The position numbers were made by a program, and so were the translations under genes. Source: an uncultured Clostridiaceae bacterium (GTDB lineage: Bacteria; Bacillota; Clostridia; Clostridiales; Oxobacteraceae). Taken from it: 14,931 bases of DNA. Numbering within the stretch: the first letter of the stretch is position 1; every line of letters starts with the position of its first letter. The notes under the pieces are model-generated. The model was not told where the DNA came from and searched no databases. It was given only the letters and a program-made list of their open reading frames with translations. Where the stretch lies: contig CALCDS010000184.1 of NCBI GenBank assembly GCA_937900065.1, forward strand, positions 1-14,931, written 5' to 3'. Positions 1 through 6,614 of this stretch are shown piece by piece.

Positions 1-2
1 TC

Positions 3-830
3 CAAAAAACAGTAGACTTTATTATTTTGGTTATGCTTGTAATTATAGTTTTTGAGCTTTTGATTATAAATAAGAATATAGGTTTTGCAGAGGACAACGC
101 AAGTTCTCCAGAGGCAAATGTGGAATCTTCCTATGATTATGATTCGGATGAGACGGCTCATGATGAAAACGTTATAAAAGAAGTAGACGGTGTACCTGTC
201 ATAAGCCAGTTTCCTGAATTGCCCTCAGGGTGTGAATCTGCTGCGGCATCGATGCTCGCTCAATGGGCAGGCATAAATGTGAACAAGCAAGAAATAGCTA
301 AGTTCCTTCCAAAGGGGCCGCTTCCCATATATAGAAATGGTCTTTTATATGGAATGAGCCCTGAAGAGGTATTTATAGGTGATCCTTTTTCAAATAAGGG
401 ATTTGGAGTATACCATGGACCTGTTGCATCAGTTTTGAATTTATATCTCGAAGGCAATGCCAGGGATATTACCGGCGTTTCTTTTCAGGAAATGCTCAAA
501 GTCATAGATGGAGGACGGCCGCTTGTTGTTTGGGCTACCAAGGATATGGCTCTGCCTTATATATATGGCTCATGGTATGACAAGGATGGAAAGAAAATAG
601 AATGGATTGCGCCTGAACATGTATTTGTGCTGGTTGGATATACATCAAAAGAAGTTATAGTCAATGATCCATATACAGGCCAAAGAAAACTTTATCCTAT
701 AAAAACATTTGAGAATAGATGGGAGAGTATGGGCAGGCAGGCTGTAACCGTGTCCGACAGAATACCGGGAAAGCTTGTAGTAACGGATATTACAGACCTT
801 AAAGATATAAAAGATAAGCATGGAACCTAA
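3..830 (+). CDS. Membrane-anchored C39-like cysteine peptidase (5' end outside window)
   Basis: The product looks like a C39_2-type (papain-like) peptidase held outside the membrane by an N-terminal helix. The frame is open from base 3 through the left edge, so the true start probably lies upstream. TTG 27 and ATG 33 are only in-window candidates with no ribosome binding site. Counting from base 27, a hydrophobic segment (about 1-14, extended by the upstream codons) is followed by an acidic low-complexity linker (22-52) and then the catalytic domain. That domain carries the nucleophile motif LPSGCESAA (Cys69), the APEHVFVLVGY block (His198) and VNDPYTG (Asp214), which fits a Cys-His-Asp arrangement. 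A large insert of aromatic and glycine residues (about 95-130) sits between the motifs. Target and role are unknown; cleavage of exported peptides or a wall-related role is inference. It is followed by an AT-rich inverted repeat and then the dipeptidase gene on the same strand. Confidence 0.75.
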   Translation, partial: QKTVDFIILVMLVIIVFELLIINKNIGFAEDNASSPEANVESSYDYDSDETAHDENVIKEVDGVPVISQFPELPSGCESAAASMLAQWAGINVNKQEIAKFLPKGPLPIYRNGLLYGMSPEEVFIGDPFSNKGFGVYHGPVASVLNLYLEGNARDITGVSFQEMLKVIDGGRPLVVWATKDMALPYIYGSWYDKDGKKIEWIAPEHVFVLVGYTSKEVIVNDPYTGQRKLYPIKTFENRWESMGRQAVTVSDRIPGKLVVTDITDLKDIKDKHGT

Positions 831-861
831 TAAAGCCACTGCTCGCCAAAGCTTGAAGGTA

Positions 862-892
862 AGAAAATTTTTCTACAGCCGAAAAATTTTCT
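862..892 (+). other. AT-rich inverted repeat after the C39-like gene
   Basis: AGAAAATTTTTC (862-873) and GAAAAATTTTCT (881-892) are perfect 12-bp inverted arms around a 7-base loop. The stem is almost all A-T and no T-run follows it, so it is a poor intrinsic terminator. It may act as a 3'-end stabiliser or a regulatory site. A TATAAT lies at 903-908 without a good -35. Confidence 0.4.
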
Positions 893-966
893 GTTGATGC
901 GTTATAATTATTTCAAATTTAAAATAAATATTATTTTAGATATCATAATGGCTGGAGGAATGATTC

Positions 967-2010
967 ATGGATGAGAAATTAAAGGAAAAGATACGAGATA
1001 TACATGATAAATATATGATCGTGGACGCCCATTTCGATCTTTTGACATATGTAGAAATGAAAAGGGCACTTGGTTATAAAAAGGTGATTGAAACTGAATT
1101 TCTTCCTGATTTTAGAAAATCAGGAGTTGATGTGATTGTATGCTCATTGTATATTGAAACCGTTTTTTTACCGGAAATGGGTTTGAAAAAAGCGCTTGAC
1201 CAAGTAAGCGCACTTTATGCTGAAATATATGAATCTCCTGATAAAATTGCTCTATGCAGGACTTATGATGATATACTGAAATCTAAAAGTGAGAATAAGC
1301 TCTCCATACTCCTTTCACTTGAAGGGGTCGACCCTTTGACCAATGATTTAAACCTTCTAAGGATATTTTACGAGCTTGGGGTAAGGATGGTTGGCATAAC
1401 CTGGAGCAGGAGAAATTTTGCAGCCGACGGGTCCCATTTTGCAAATGTTGATGAGGGTAAAAAAGGCGGGCTCACCGATTTTGGCGTACAAATCGTAAAA
1501 CTTGCGGAAAAGCTTGGGATGATAGTGGATGTAAGCCATATAAACGACGAAGGGTTTTGGGATGTAATGAAGATATCTCAAAAACCAGTTATAGCTTCTC
1601 ATTCCAACTGCAGGGCCCTGGCGGATTCCATGAGAAATTTGACCGATGAGCAGATCAAAGCTTTATCGGACAAAAAAGGCGTCATAGGAATGAATGTATG
1701 CAGTTCATTTGTATCGGACAAACCTGAAAATGGAGATGCAACGCATCTGGCAGAACATGCCGATTATATTGCAAAGCTTGTAGGGATTGAGCATGTCGGC
1801 CTTGGATTTGACTTTTGTGATTTTTTGAGGATGCCTGCTGCTATAGAGCCTGCGGTCAAACCTGCCAAAACCAACTATGATGTTATAAAAGGCCATAAAA
1901 ATATAGGCCGGTTTACAGAGGCGTTGATAAAGCTTGGCTATTCCGATGATGAAATAGGCATGATACTCGGAGGCAATTTTTTGAGACTCTACAAGGAATT
2001 ACTGGTATAA
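967..2010 (+). CDS. Membrane dipeptidase, peptidase family M19
   Basis: This is a zinc-dependent dipeptidase of the renal/membrane dipeptidase family, 347 residues, which is normal family length. The metal-binding and catalytic landmarks are all present in order: VDAHFDLL (His22, Asp24), LSLEGVDPL (Glu119, the bridging ligand), VDVSHIND (His191), ASHSNCRAL (His212), GLGFDFCD for the catalytic Asp region, and the C-terminal signature ILGGNFLRLYKE. No signal peptide is visible, so despite the family name it is probably cytoplasmic and hydrolyses dipeptides, possibly including D-amino-acid or wall-derived ones (family knowledge; substrate is inference). The ATG start is supported by GGAGG at 954-958. 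It lies on the same strand as the upstream C39-like gene, 136 bases away. Confidence 0.92.
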   Translation: MDEKLKEKIRDIHDKYMIVDAHFDLLTYVEMKRALGYKKVIETEFLPDFRKSGVDVIVCSLYIETVFLPEMGLKKALDQVSALYAEIYESPDKIALCRTYDDILKSKSENKLSILLSLEGVDPLTNDLNLLRIFYELGVRMVGITWSRRNFAADGSHFANVDEGKKGGLTDFGVQIVKLAEKLGMIVDVSHINDEGFWDVMKISQKPVIASHSNCRALADSMRNLTDEQIKALSDKKGVIGMNVCSSFVSDKPENGDATHLAEHADYIAKLVGIEHVGLGFDFCDFLRMPAAIEPAVKPAKTNYDVIKGHKNIGRFTEALIKLGYSDDEIGMILGGNFLRLYKELLV

Positions 2011-2059
2011 CGCTTGAAATGCGTTCAGCAATTATGCAAAAGCTTGATATAATCTTTTA

Positions 2060-2068
2060 TGGTATAAT
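2060..2068 (+). promoter_or_regulatory. Extended -10 promoter for the lipoprotein gene
   Basis: TGGTATAAT at 2060-2068 is an extended -10 element (TGN before TATAAT). A second TATAAT overlaps upstream at 2048-2053. No good -35 sits at the right spacing for the first, consistent with reliance on the extended -10. It lies about 60 bases before the lipoprotein start. Confidence 0.5.
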
Positions 2069-2127
2069 GATTGCAAAGACCTGAAATATTGTAACATATC
2101 TAAAGATCATACAGGGGGTGTATGATA

Positions 2128-2721
2128 ATGAAGCATACATTCTTGATTTTGATAATTGCTTTCACATTGACACTATATATTGCAGGCTGCAAATCCAAAA
2201 ATATGCCTGACAGCCCTCCTGCGGCTCAAGTAGGGGAAGATATAATATTGATTAAAGATATACAATCATACAAGCGAAACAGTTCTGAAAAGCTGACAGA
2301 TAAACAGGCCCTTGACATACTTGTTGAAAAGGATCTGCTCTTTCAGGAAGCCCAGAAGGAGGGAGTTGCATTATCGCTTCAGGAAGCTAAACAATATGCA
2401 AATGAGCAAAGGGAAATAATTGAATCCTCAGGCGAAGAAGGAAAAAAGGCCATGGATGAGATAACCAAAAAACTTGGGGTCGATTATGAAAAATATTGGA
2501 AAGATGATGCTCCCAAGGGTTATATGCGGGCCATAAGCCAGTCCAATATGAAAAACAAAATCAAAAAAGAGATACAGAAAAAGATATTGGAAAGCTATTC
2601 CGGCCTAAACAATGAAGATGTTGAAAAACTGTTTAATGAAATGTATGTTAAAAGGATAGAAGAGCTCAAAGAAAAATATAAAGTTAAATATTACATAGAT
2701 CAAGGGACAGTTCAAAATTGA
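2128..2721 (+). CDS. SurA/PrsA N-domain-like lipoprotein without a PPIase domain
   Basis: This predicted lipoprotein of 197 residues has a hydrophobic signal and a lipobox at IAGC, with the lipidated cysteine at residue 21. After it, the sequence (PPAAQVGEDIILIKDIQSY, then TDKQALDILVEKDLLFQEAQ) matches the helical N-terminal chaperone region of the SurA/PrsA foldases. The rest is charged and helical with no parvulin domain, so catalysis is not expected and holdase activity is an inference. The start is set at ATG 2128 rather than ATG 2122 because the GGGGGTG site (2113-2119) would touch the earlier ATG but is well spaced from the later one. The stop codon lies inside the loop of the terminator hairpin. 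It would need Lgt and LspA; lspA is in this window but not adjacent. Confidence 0.72.
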   Translation: MKHTFLILIIAFTLTLYIAGCKSKNMPDSPPAAQVGEDIILIKDIQSYKRNSSEKLTDKQALDILVEKDLLFQEAQKEGVALSLQEAKQYANEQREIIESSGEEGKKAMDEITKKLGVDYEKYWKDDAPKGYMRAISQSNMKNKIKKEIQKKILESYSGLNNEDVEKLFNEMYVKRIEELKEKYKVKYYIDQGTVQN

Positions 2722-2748
2722 CTGTCCCTTTACATTTATACTTTTTTG
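2702..2748 (+). terminator. Intrinsic terminator between convergent genes
   Basis: AAGGGACAGT (2702-2711) pairs perfectly with ACTGTCCCTT (2721-2730) around a 9-base loop, followed by a T-rich tail ending in TTTTTT. The TGA of the lipoprotein gene is in the loop. The arms are symmetric, so it may also stop the minus-strand DUF4397 transcript converging from the right. Confidence 0.75.
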
Positions 2749-3395
2749 ATATATGTTGTCCCGTCTATCAAAAGAAGTGGATGGATGATTTGCTTTATTG
2801 AAGATTCCAGCACATAGATTGTGTAATTCCATTGAGGTTTGATTTCAATCTGGTTCATAACAAACGATACTTTGTCTATTTTAGAATCTATGCCCTTTAA
2901 AATATGTTTTCCTTCAGAAATAGAAATGTAATCTGATGCTTCTTTGTACCCTATTTCATGAAATAGGGTATTGTTTTTTGAATCTGTCATATTGAAAATC
3001 GAAGAAGATAAATTAACGAGTCTTATGTTTGCATATGGCGGTTCCGGCTTGAGTATGGGATCGTTTATATTCACCATCTCTACAAGTGAAGTACCTGCTA
3101 TTGCAACCGTATATATCATATCAGGCATGAAATTTAACATAGAGCTTACCTGAAGATTTGATGCTTTTTTCCCTGACTGGCAAATATCTATTTTATATTT
3201 TCCTGAAGGCAGAATAAAGTACGGAGTAAATTTTTTAAAGCTGATTCCTCTGGTAACTATACGGTCGCCGGCATAAACGTCAAAACGTTTAAATATTTCC
3301 GATCCATTCAAAATCCTTATAAAGGATATAGGTACATCTTTAGGCTGGCTTGGAGCATATGAATCAAGCTTATTGTAACAGAGAAAATCAAACAT
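2736..3395 (-). CDS. DUF4397 domain protein
   Basis: This 219-residue protein of unknown function has two beta-rich modules typical of DUF4397. The first reads FIRILNGSEIFKRFDVYAG followed by a PSGKYKIDI strand. The second reads ANIRLVNLSSSIFNMTDS followed by ISISEGKHIL. No signal peptide or anchor is seen. The open frame extends upstream to base 3542, but the start is placed at ATG 3395 (MFDFLCYNKLDSY) because AGAAGGTG precedes it at the right distance on the minus strand, while the far upstream ATG has no ribosome binding site. The short N-terminal segment with FDFLCYNKLDSYAP is separate from the domain. The gene is divergent from the 73-residue acidic protein and convergent with the lipoprotein gene. 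A spore or surface role is possible for such proteins in sporeformers but nothing here proves it. Confidence 0.7.
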   Translation of the reverse strand: MFDFLCYNKLDSYAPSQPKDVPISFIRILNGSEIFKRFDVYAGDRIVTRGISFKKFTPYFILPSGKYKIDICQSGKKASNLQVSSMLNFMPDMIYTVAIAGTSLVEMVNINDPILKPEPPYANIRLVNLSSSIFNMTDSKNNTLFHEIGYKEASDYISISEGKHILKGIDSKIDKVSFVMNQIEIKPQWNYTIYVLESSIKQIIHPLLLIDGTTYIKKV

Positions 3396-3615
3396 GGGGC
3401 ACCTTCTATAAGCAGTTGTCACTTTATTATATGAATCCGTATTATATATTGATATTGACTTTTTAAAGTTGTATATTAAAAAGCGGTGTGTTAAAAAATG
3501 TTGACTTACATATAGTAAAAAATTTACATTTTTGCTTAACATAAACTATTTTTAAATGAATAATAAACTCTTGATAATAGAAATAATATATAGGAATAAA
3601 AAGGAGGTGATGCTT

Positions 3616-3837
3616 ATGAAAAATGAAATACTAGATGAGATGTCAAACACGCTCGAGGAAAATGGAGAGTTAAGGTTATCAAGTTATGATCTGGATATTT
3701 ATATACAATCAGTCAACAATAAAGAAGGGTATTTATATGTCAGCAATACAAATGATGAGTTTGACAACAGCAAAGAGGCTGTAAAGTGGGCTGTAAACCA
3801 GCTTGACGGACTTGAAAATATAGATGACTGGGAGTAA
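3616..3837 (+). CDS. Small acidic protein, unknown function (73 aa)
   Basis: No family is recognised. The product is short, soluble and acidic, ending in DDWE, with no membrane segment or cysteine cluster. It reads as an alpha/beta fold: a helical start (MKNEILDEMSNTLEE), strands around LRLSSYDLDIYIQSV and GYLYVSN, then a helix around EAVKWAVNQLDGL. The start is placed at ATG 3616, since AAGGAGGTGA at 3601-3610 is ideally spaced from it and overlaps the in-frame ATG at 3610. The gene stands alone between the divergent DUF4397 gene and its own strong terminator, so it is a monocistronic unit. Confidence 0.6.
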   Translation: MKNEILDEMSNTLEENGELRLSSYDLDIYIQSVNNKEGYLYVSNTNDEFDNSKEAVKWAVNQLDGLENIDDWE

Positions 3838-3848
3838 AAAAGTCACAC

Positions 3849-3898
3849 TGCCTTAGAAGGCTCCATTCAAAATGGTATTATCTAAGGCATATTTTTTT
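3849..3898 (+). terminator. Intrinsic terminator after the 73-aa gene
   Basis: TGCCTTAGA (3849-3857) pairs with TCTAAGGCA (3881-3889). An inner stem CCATT/AATGG (3863-3867/3871-3875) is separated by a symmetric internal loop. A seven-T run follows. Confidence 0.85.
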
Positions 3899-3918
3899 AA
3901 TGTCTATACTGATTGTAT

Positions 3919-3946
3919 TTGAGATATTCCGAGAAACTAGTATAAT
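3919..3946 (+). promoter_or_regulatory. Sigma-A promoter for proS
   Basis: TTGAGA (3919-3924), a 16-base spacer and TATAAT (3941-3946) give a good vegetative promoter just after the upstream terminator. This implies a 5' leader of about 110 bases before proS. No T-box hallmark is seen in that leader. Confidence 0.6.
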
Positions 3947-4063
3947 AATGCTATAAAACACTCTTATCCATGAAGGAGCGTTGTTGTGATAATAAATATA
4001 TGTTAAACAGAGCATTAGCTTAAAACGTGGGGAGTTTGGACGACTATAAGGAGGGTTTAAGAT

Positions 4064-5500
4064 ATGGAAAAGGAAAAAAAATTTGTAGAAGCCATTACAT
4101 CCATGGATGAGGATTTTGCCCAGTGGTATACCGACATTGTAAAAAAAGCTGAACTTGCTGATTACTCAAGTGTAAGGGGTTGTATGGTCATAAGGCCGTA
4201 TGGATATGCGATATGGGAGAACATACAAAAAGAGTTGGATAAAAGATTTAAGGAGACAGGTCATGAAAATGTCTACATGCCCATGTTCATTCCTGAAAGC
4301 CTGCTCAATAAGGAAAAGGAACATGTCAAGGGGTTTGCACCTGAGGTTGCGTGGGTTACGCAGGGCGGCAATGAACCCTTAACTGAAAGGATGTGCGTGC
4401 GTCCGACTTCGGAAACATTGTTTTGTGAGCATTTTGCTAAAATAGTGCAGTCATATAATGATCTGCCAAAGCTTTATAACCAATGGTGTTCAGTTGTAAG
4501 ATGGGAAAAGACGACCCGTCCGTTTCTAAGGACTATGGAATTTTTGTGGCAGGAGGGTCACACTGTTCATGCCACTGCCAAGGAATCTGAAGAAGAAACC
4601 ATAAGGATGCTCAATTTATATGCATCTTTTTGTGAAGATTTCCTTGCAATACCGGTGATAAAAGGACAGAAGACCGACAAAGAAAAATTTGCCGGGGCTA
4701 AGGCTACATATACCCTGGAGGCATTGATGCATGACGGCAAGGCCCTTCAGGCAGGAACATCACATAATTTTGGCGATAACTTTGCCAAGGCATTCAATAT
4801 ACAATATACGGATAAAGATGGAAAGCTTAAATATGTGTATGAAACCTCATGGGGTATGTCTACAAGGATAATAGGCGCAATAATAATGGTCCATGGGGAC
4901 GACAGCGGGCTTGTACTTCCTCCGAAAGTTGCACCGACACAGGTTATAATAATACCTGTTTCCCAGCATATAGAAGGCGTACTTGACAAAGCAAATGAGA
5001 TTAAAGATAGAGTCTGTAAAATTGCGAGAGTGAAAATGGATACAAGCGACAAGATGCCTGGATGGAAATATAACGAATATGAAATGAAAGGCGTCCCGAT
5101 CCGCCTTGAGATAGGGCCTAGGGACATACAGAAAAATCAGGTAGTACTGGTCAGAAGGGATACCAGGGAGAAATATTTTGTGCCTATGGATCAGATTGAA
5201 TCAAGGATAAACTCTCTGCTTTGTGATATTCACAATTCACTTTACAATAAAGCCAAAGCCATAAGAGATGAAAAGACATATACGGTTTCGAATATGGACG
5301 AATTCAAGGAAGTCGCGGAAAATAAACCTGGTTTTATTAAAGCAATGTGGTGCGGTGACAGGGAATGCGAGGAGAAGATCAAAGAGGTTGCAGGTACCAC
5401 GTCAAGGTGTATTCCGTTTGAGCAGGAGCATATATCCGACAAATGTATATGCTGCGGCAAAGAAGCTAAATATATGGTGTACTGGGGAAAAGCATATTGA
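4064..5500 (+). CDS. proS: Prolyl-tRNA synthetase, short archaeal/eukaryote-like type
   Basis: The enzyme charges tRNA-Pro with proline using ATP, in the cytoplasm. It is a class IIa synthetase of 478 residues. The class II core shows RPTSET (113-118), motif 2 WEKTTRPFLRT with EFLWQEGHT (about 147-166), and motif 3 GMSTRIIGA (264-272, Arg268). The anticodon-binding domain follows from about residue 290. The C-terminal domain carries likely zinc cysteines (Cys430, Cys435, Cys461, Cys464) and ends in a terminal tyrosine, both traits of the short archaeal/eukaryote-like form. The editing insertion of the long bacterial form is absent, so any removal of mischarged Ala-tRNA-Pro would need a separate protein (family knowledge). 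ATG 4064 has AAGGAGGG at 4048-4055. DUF3189 follows by about 100 bases with no terminator visible between them. Confidence 0.97.
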   Translation: MEKEKKFVEAITSMDEDFAQWYTDIVKKAELADYSSVRGCMVIRPYGYAIWENIQKELDKRFKETGHENVYMPMFIPESLLNKEKEHVKGFAPEVAWVTQGGNEPLTERMCVRPTSETLFCEHFAKIVQSYNDLPKLYNQWCSVVRWEKTTRPFLRTMEFLWQEGHTVHATAKESEEETIRMLNLYASFCEDFLAIPVIKGQKTDKEKFAGAKATYTLEALMHDGKALQAGTSHNFGDNFAKAFNIQYTDKDGKLKYVYETSWGMSTRIIGAIIMVHGDDSGLVLPPKVAPTQVIIIPVSQHIEGVLDKANEIKDRVCKIARVKMDTSDKMPGWKYNEYEMKGVPIRLEIGPRDIQKNQVVLVRRDTREKYFVPMDQIESRINSLLCDIHNSLYNKAKAIRDEKTYTVSNMDEFKEVAENKPGFIKAMWCGDRECEEKIKEVAGTTSRCIPFEQEHISDKCICCGKEAKYMVYWGKAY

Positions 5501-5599
5501 TTTTGATTAAAACTATTGGGGACATTGCTAAATCGTTGAATATTAATTTGCATTTTTCAAAAACATAAGACGTGAGATTATAAATATGGAGTGATCATT

Positions 5600-6088
5600 A
5601 TGATTGTTATTTATCATGATATAGGAGGCACCCACTCGAGCGCTGTTGCTGCAAATATTCATGTAAATAAGCTGCCGTGGGATGATGTTCCCAATAAAGA
5701 TGCATTGTTATCCATTCCTACATTTGACAGGATAGAAAAAAAAGACTGGGGCCGTCTCATTTTTATGGGTAAAGATGAGTTCGGCGCCAGTGTATATACT
5801 ATGTGCAGGCAGTTTGCCCCAATGATTGTGCTGCCGGCACTTACCGATATTTATAACATATTAAACAATACTAGTGGAAATGAAGGTCTTTATCTGGTTA
5901 ATACGTCCCCTACCGTAAATTCGTTGATGGCAATCGGAGGATTTTTATCGAGAAGGATGAAATTTGTGATCGTGGGCAGACCTATTGTCACTTATGGAAC
6001 ACTAAAAGCTTATAAGAATATTGCCGGCTTGGTTGGAAAGGTCAAGGAACAGATAAAGAAGGACATCACTTCAAATCCTGTAAATTGA
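5600..6088 (+). CDS. DUF3189 family protein
   Basis: This 162-residue cytoplasmic protein belongs to the DUF3189 family of Firmicutes, whose function is unknown. The N-terminal hallmark is MIVIYHDIGGTHSSAVAA, followed by LPWDDVPNKDALLSIPTFDR and a G-x-D-E-F-G-A-S-V-Y segment. Later blocks LYLVNTSPTVNSLMAIGGF and KFVIVGRPIVTYGT are also typical. The early glycine-rich stretch looks like a nucleotide- or phosphate-binding loop, but this is inference. ATG 5600 is preferred over the in-frame GTG at 5591, because GGAGTGA (5588-5594) overlaps the GTG and is correctly spaced for the ATG. It probably shares a transcript with proS. Confidence 0.8.
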   Translation: MIVIYHDIGGTHSSAVAANIHVNKLPWDDVPNKDALLSIPTFDRIEKKDWGRLIFMGKDEFGASVYTMCRQFAPMIVLPALTDIYNILNNTSGNEGLYLVNTSPTVNSLMAIGGFLSRRMKFVIVGRPIVTYGTLKAYKNIAGLVGKVKEQIKKDITSNPVN

Positions 6089-6108
6089 ATATTTTGTTTT
6101 AACAATTG

Positions 6109-6153
6109 GCTATGTTAAAGTATAATGTTGATTTTTTGAGCAATCCAAGTGAG
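6109..6153. repeat. Short copy of the palindromic repeat family
   Basis: Bases 6109-6146 match 8969-9004 at 34 of 36 aligned positions, with one 2-base indel. Bases 6127-6153 match the reverse complement of the other end of that larger element (9149-9174) almost perfectly, including AAGTGAG. It fills most of the gap between the DUF3189 stop and the pspC stop. This copy joins a left-end-type outer segment to a right-end-type inner segment. Confidence 0.75.
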
Positions 6154-6159
6154 ACTGGT

Positions 6160-6351
6160 CTATGTTGTTGATTCATTGGGCATTATGATTGCCGCAATTA
6201 TATAAAGAAGCACTCCGGTGCCAAATGCTAAAACGAGCATCAGCCAGCATAGCCTGATTATGGTGGGATCGATGTTGAAATATTCTCCCAACCCTCCGCA
6301 TACTCCCCAGATTTTTTTATTTATTGTTGAACGGCACAACCTTTTTTCCAT
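6160..6351 (-). CDS. PspC-domain small membrane protein
   Basis: The protein is a single PspC domain of 63 residues. It has the family opening LCRSTINKKIWGVCGGLGEY, then FNIDPTIIRLCW, then a hydrophobic helix (about 35-57) ending in MPNE. In the phage-shock family such proteins sit in the cytoplasmic membrane and respond to envelope stress; here only the domain is present, so its role is inferred. ATG 6351 on the minus strand has GGGGAG 8 bases upstream. It lies downstream of the YcdB/SLH gene on the same strand but beyond a strong terminator, so it probably has its own promoter. Its 3' end converges with DUF3189 across a repeat copy. Confidence 0.88.
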   Translation of the reverse strand: MEKRLCRSTINKKIWGVCGGLGEYFNIDPTIIRLCWLMLVLAFGTGVLLYIIAAIIMPNESTT

Positions 6352-6396
6352 AAGGCTTTCTCCCCTTTAATTATTTATCAATATTGCTTTCATATA

Positions 6397-6425
6397 ATTA
6401 TACGATAACTGCGATAAAATGTCTT
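6397..6425 (-). promoter_or_regulatory. Candidate promoter for pspC
   Basis: On the minus strand, AAGACA (6425-6420), a 17-base spacer and TATAAT (6402-6397) lie just upstream of the pspC ribosome binding site. The -10 is perfect; the -35 matches 4 of 6. Confidence 0.4.
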
Positions 6426-6500
6426 ATAGATAGTCCAGTATAAAATTAAATTTTTCCCTGGTATAAAATGGGCTGTTTTCTATGGCCGTTTCCGCTTTAT

Positions 6501-6540
6501 AAAAAACCTGCCGCACTATGAAAAGTGCGGCAGGTTTTTT
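6501..6540 (-). terminator. Strong symmetric terminator after the YcdB/SLH gene
   Basis: A perfect 17-bp stem (6501-6517 with 6524-6540) encloses the loop ATGAAA. Its GC-rich core CCTGCCGCACT is flanked by A6 and T6, so it works on either strand. In context it ends the minus-strand YcdB/SLH transcript before pspC. The rest of 6352-6614 holds only AT-rich DNA with minor dyads (for example 6587-6594 with 6612-6619). Confidence 0.88.
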
Positions 6541-6614
6541 GCGGGGCAAAACATAAACTTAATATTTTCTGCCGAAGGCATTTTAAATTGATAATCTGTA
6601 TTGCCTTAATTTTA

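Noticed and set aside
3396..3542. 49-codon extension of the DUF4397 protein
   Set aside because: There is no ribosome binding site at the upstream ATG, while AGAAGGTG precedes ATG 3395.
3970..4023. 17-codon ORF in the proS leader as an attenuator peptide
   Set aside because: It has no proline codons, no ribosome binding site upstream, and no terminator between it and proS.
4747..5553. Long minus-strand open frames opposite proS
   Set aside because: They are shadows of a well-conserved synthetase, with no ribosome binding sites or recognisable domains.
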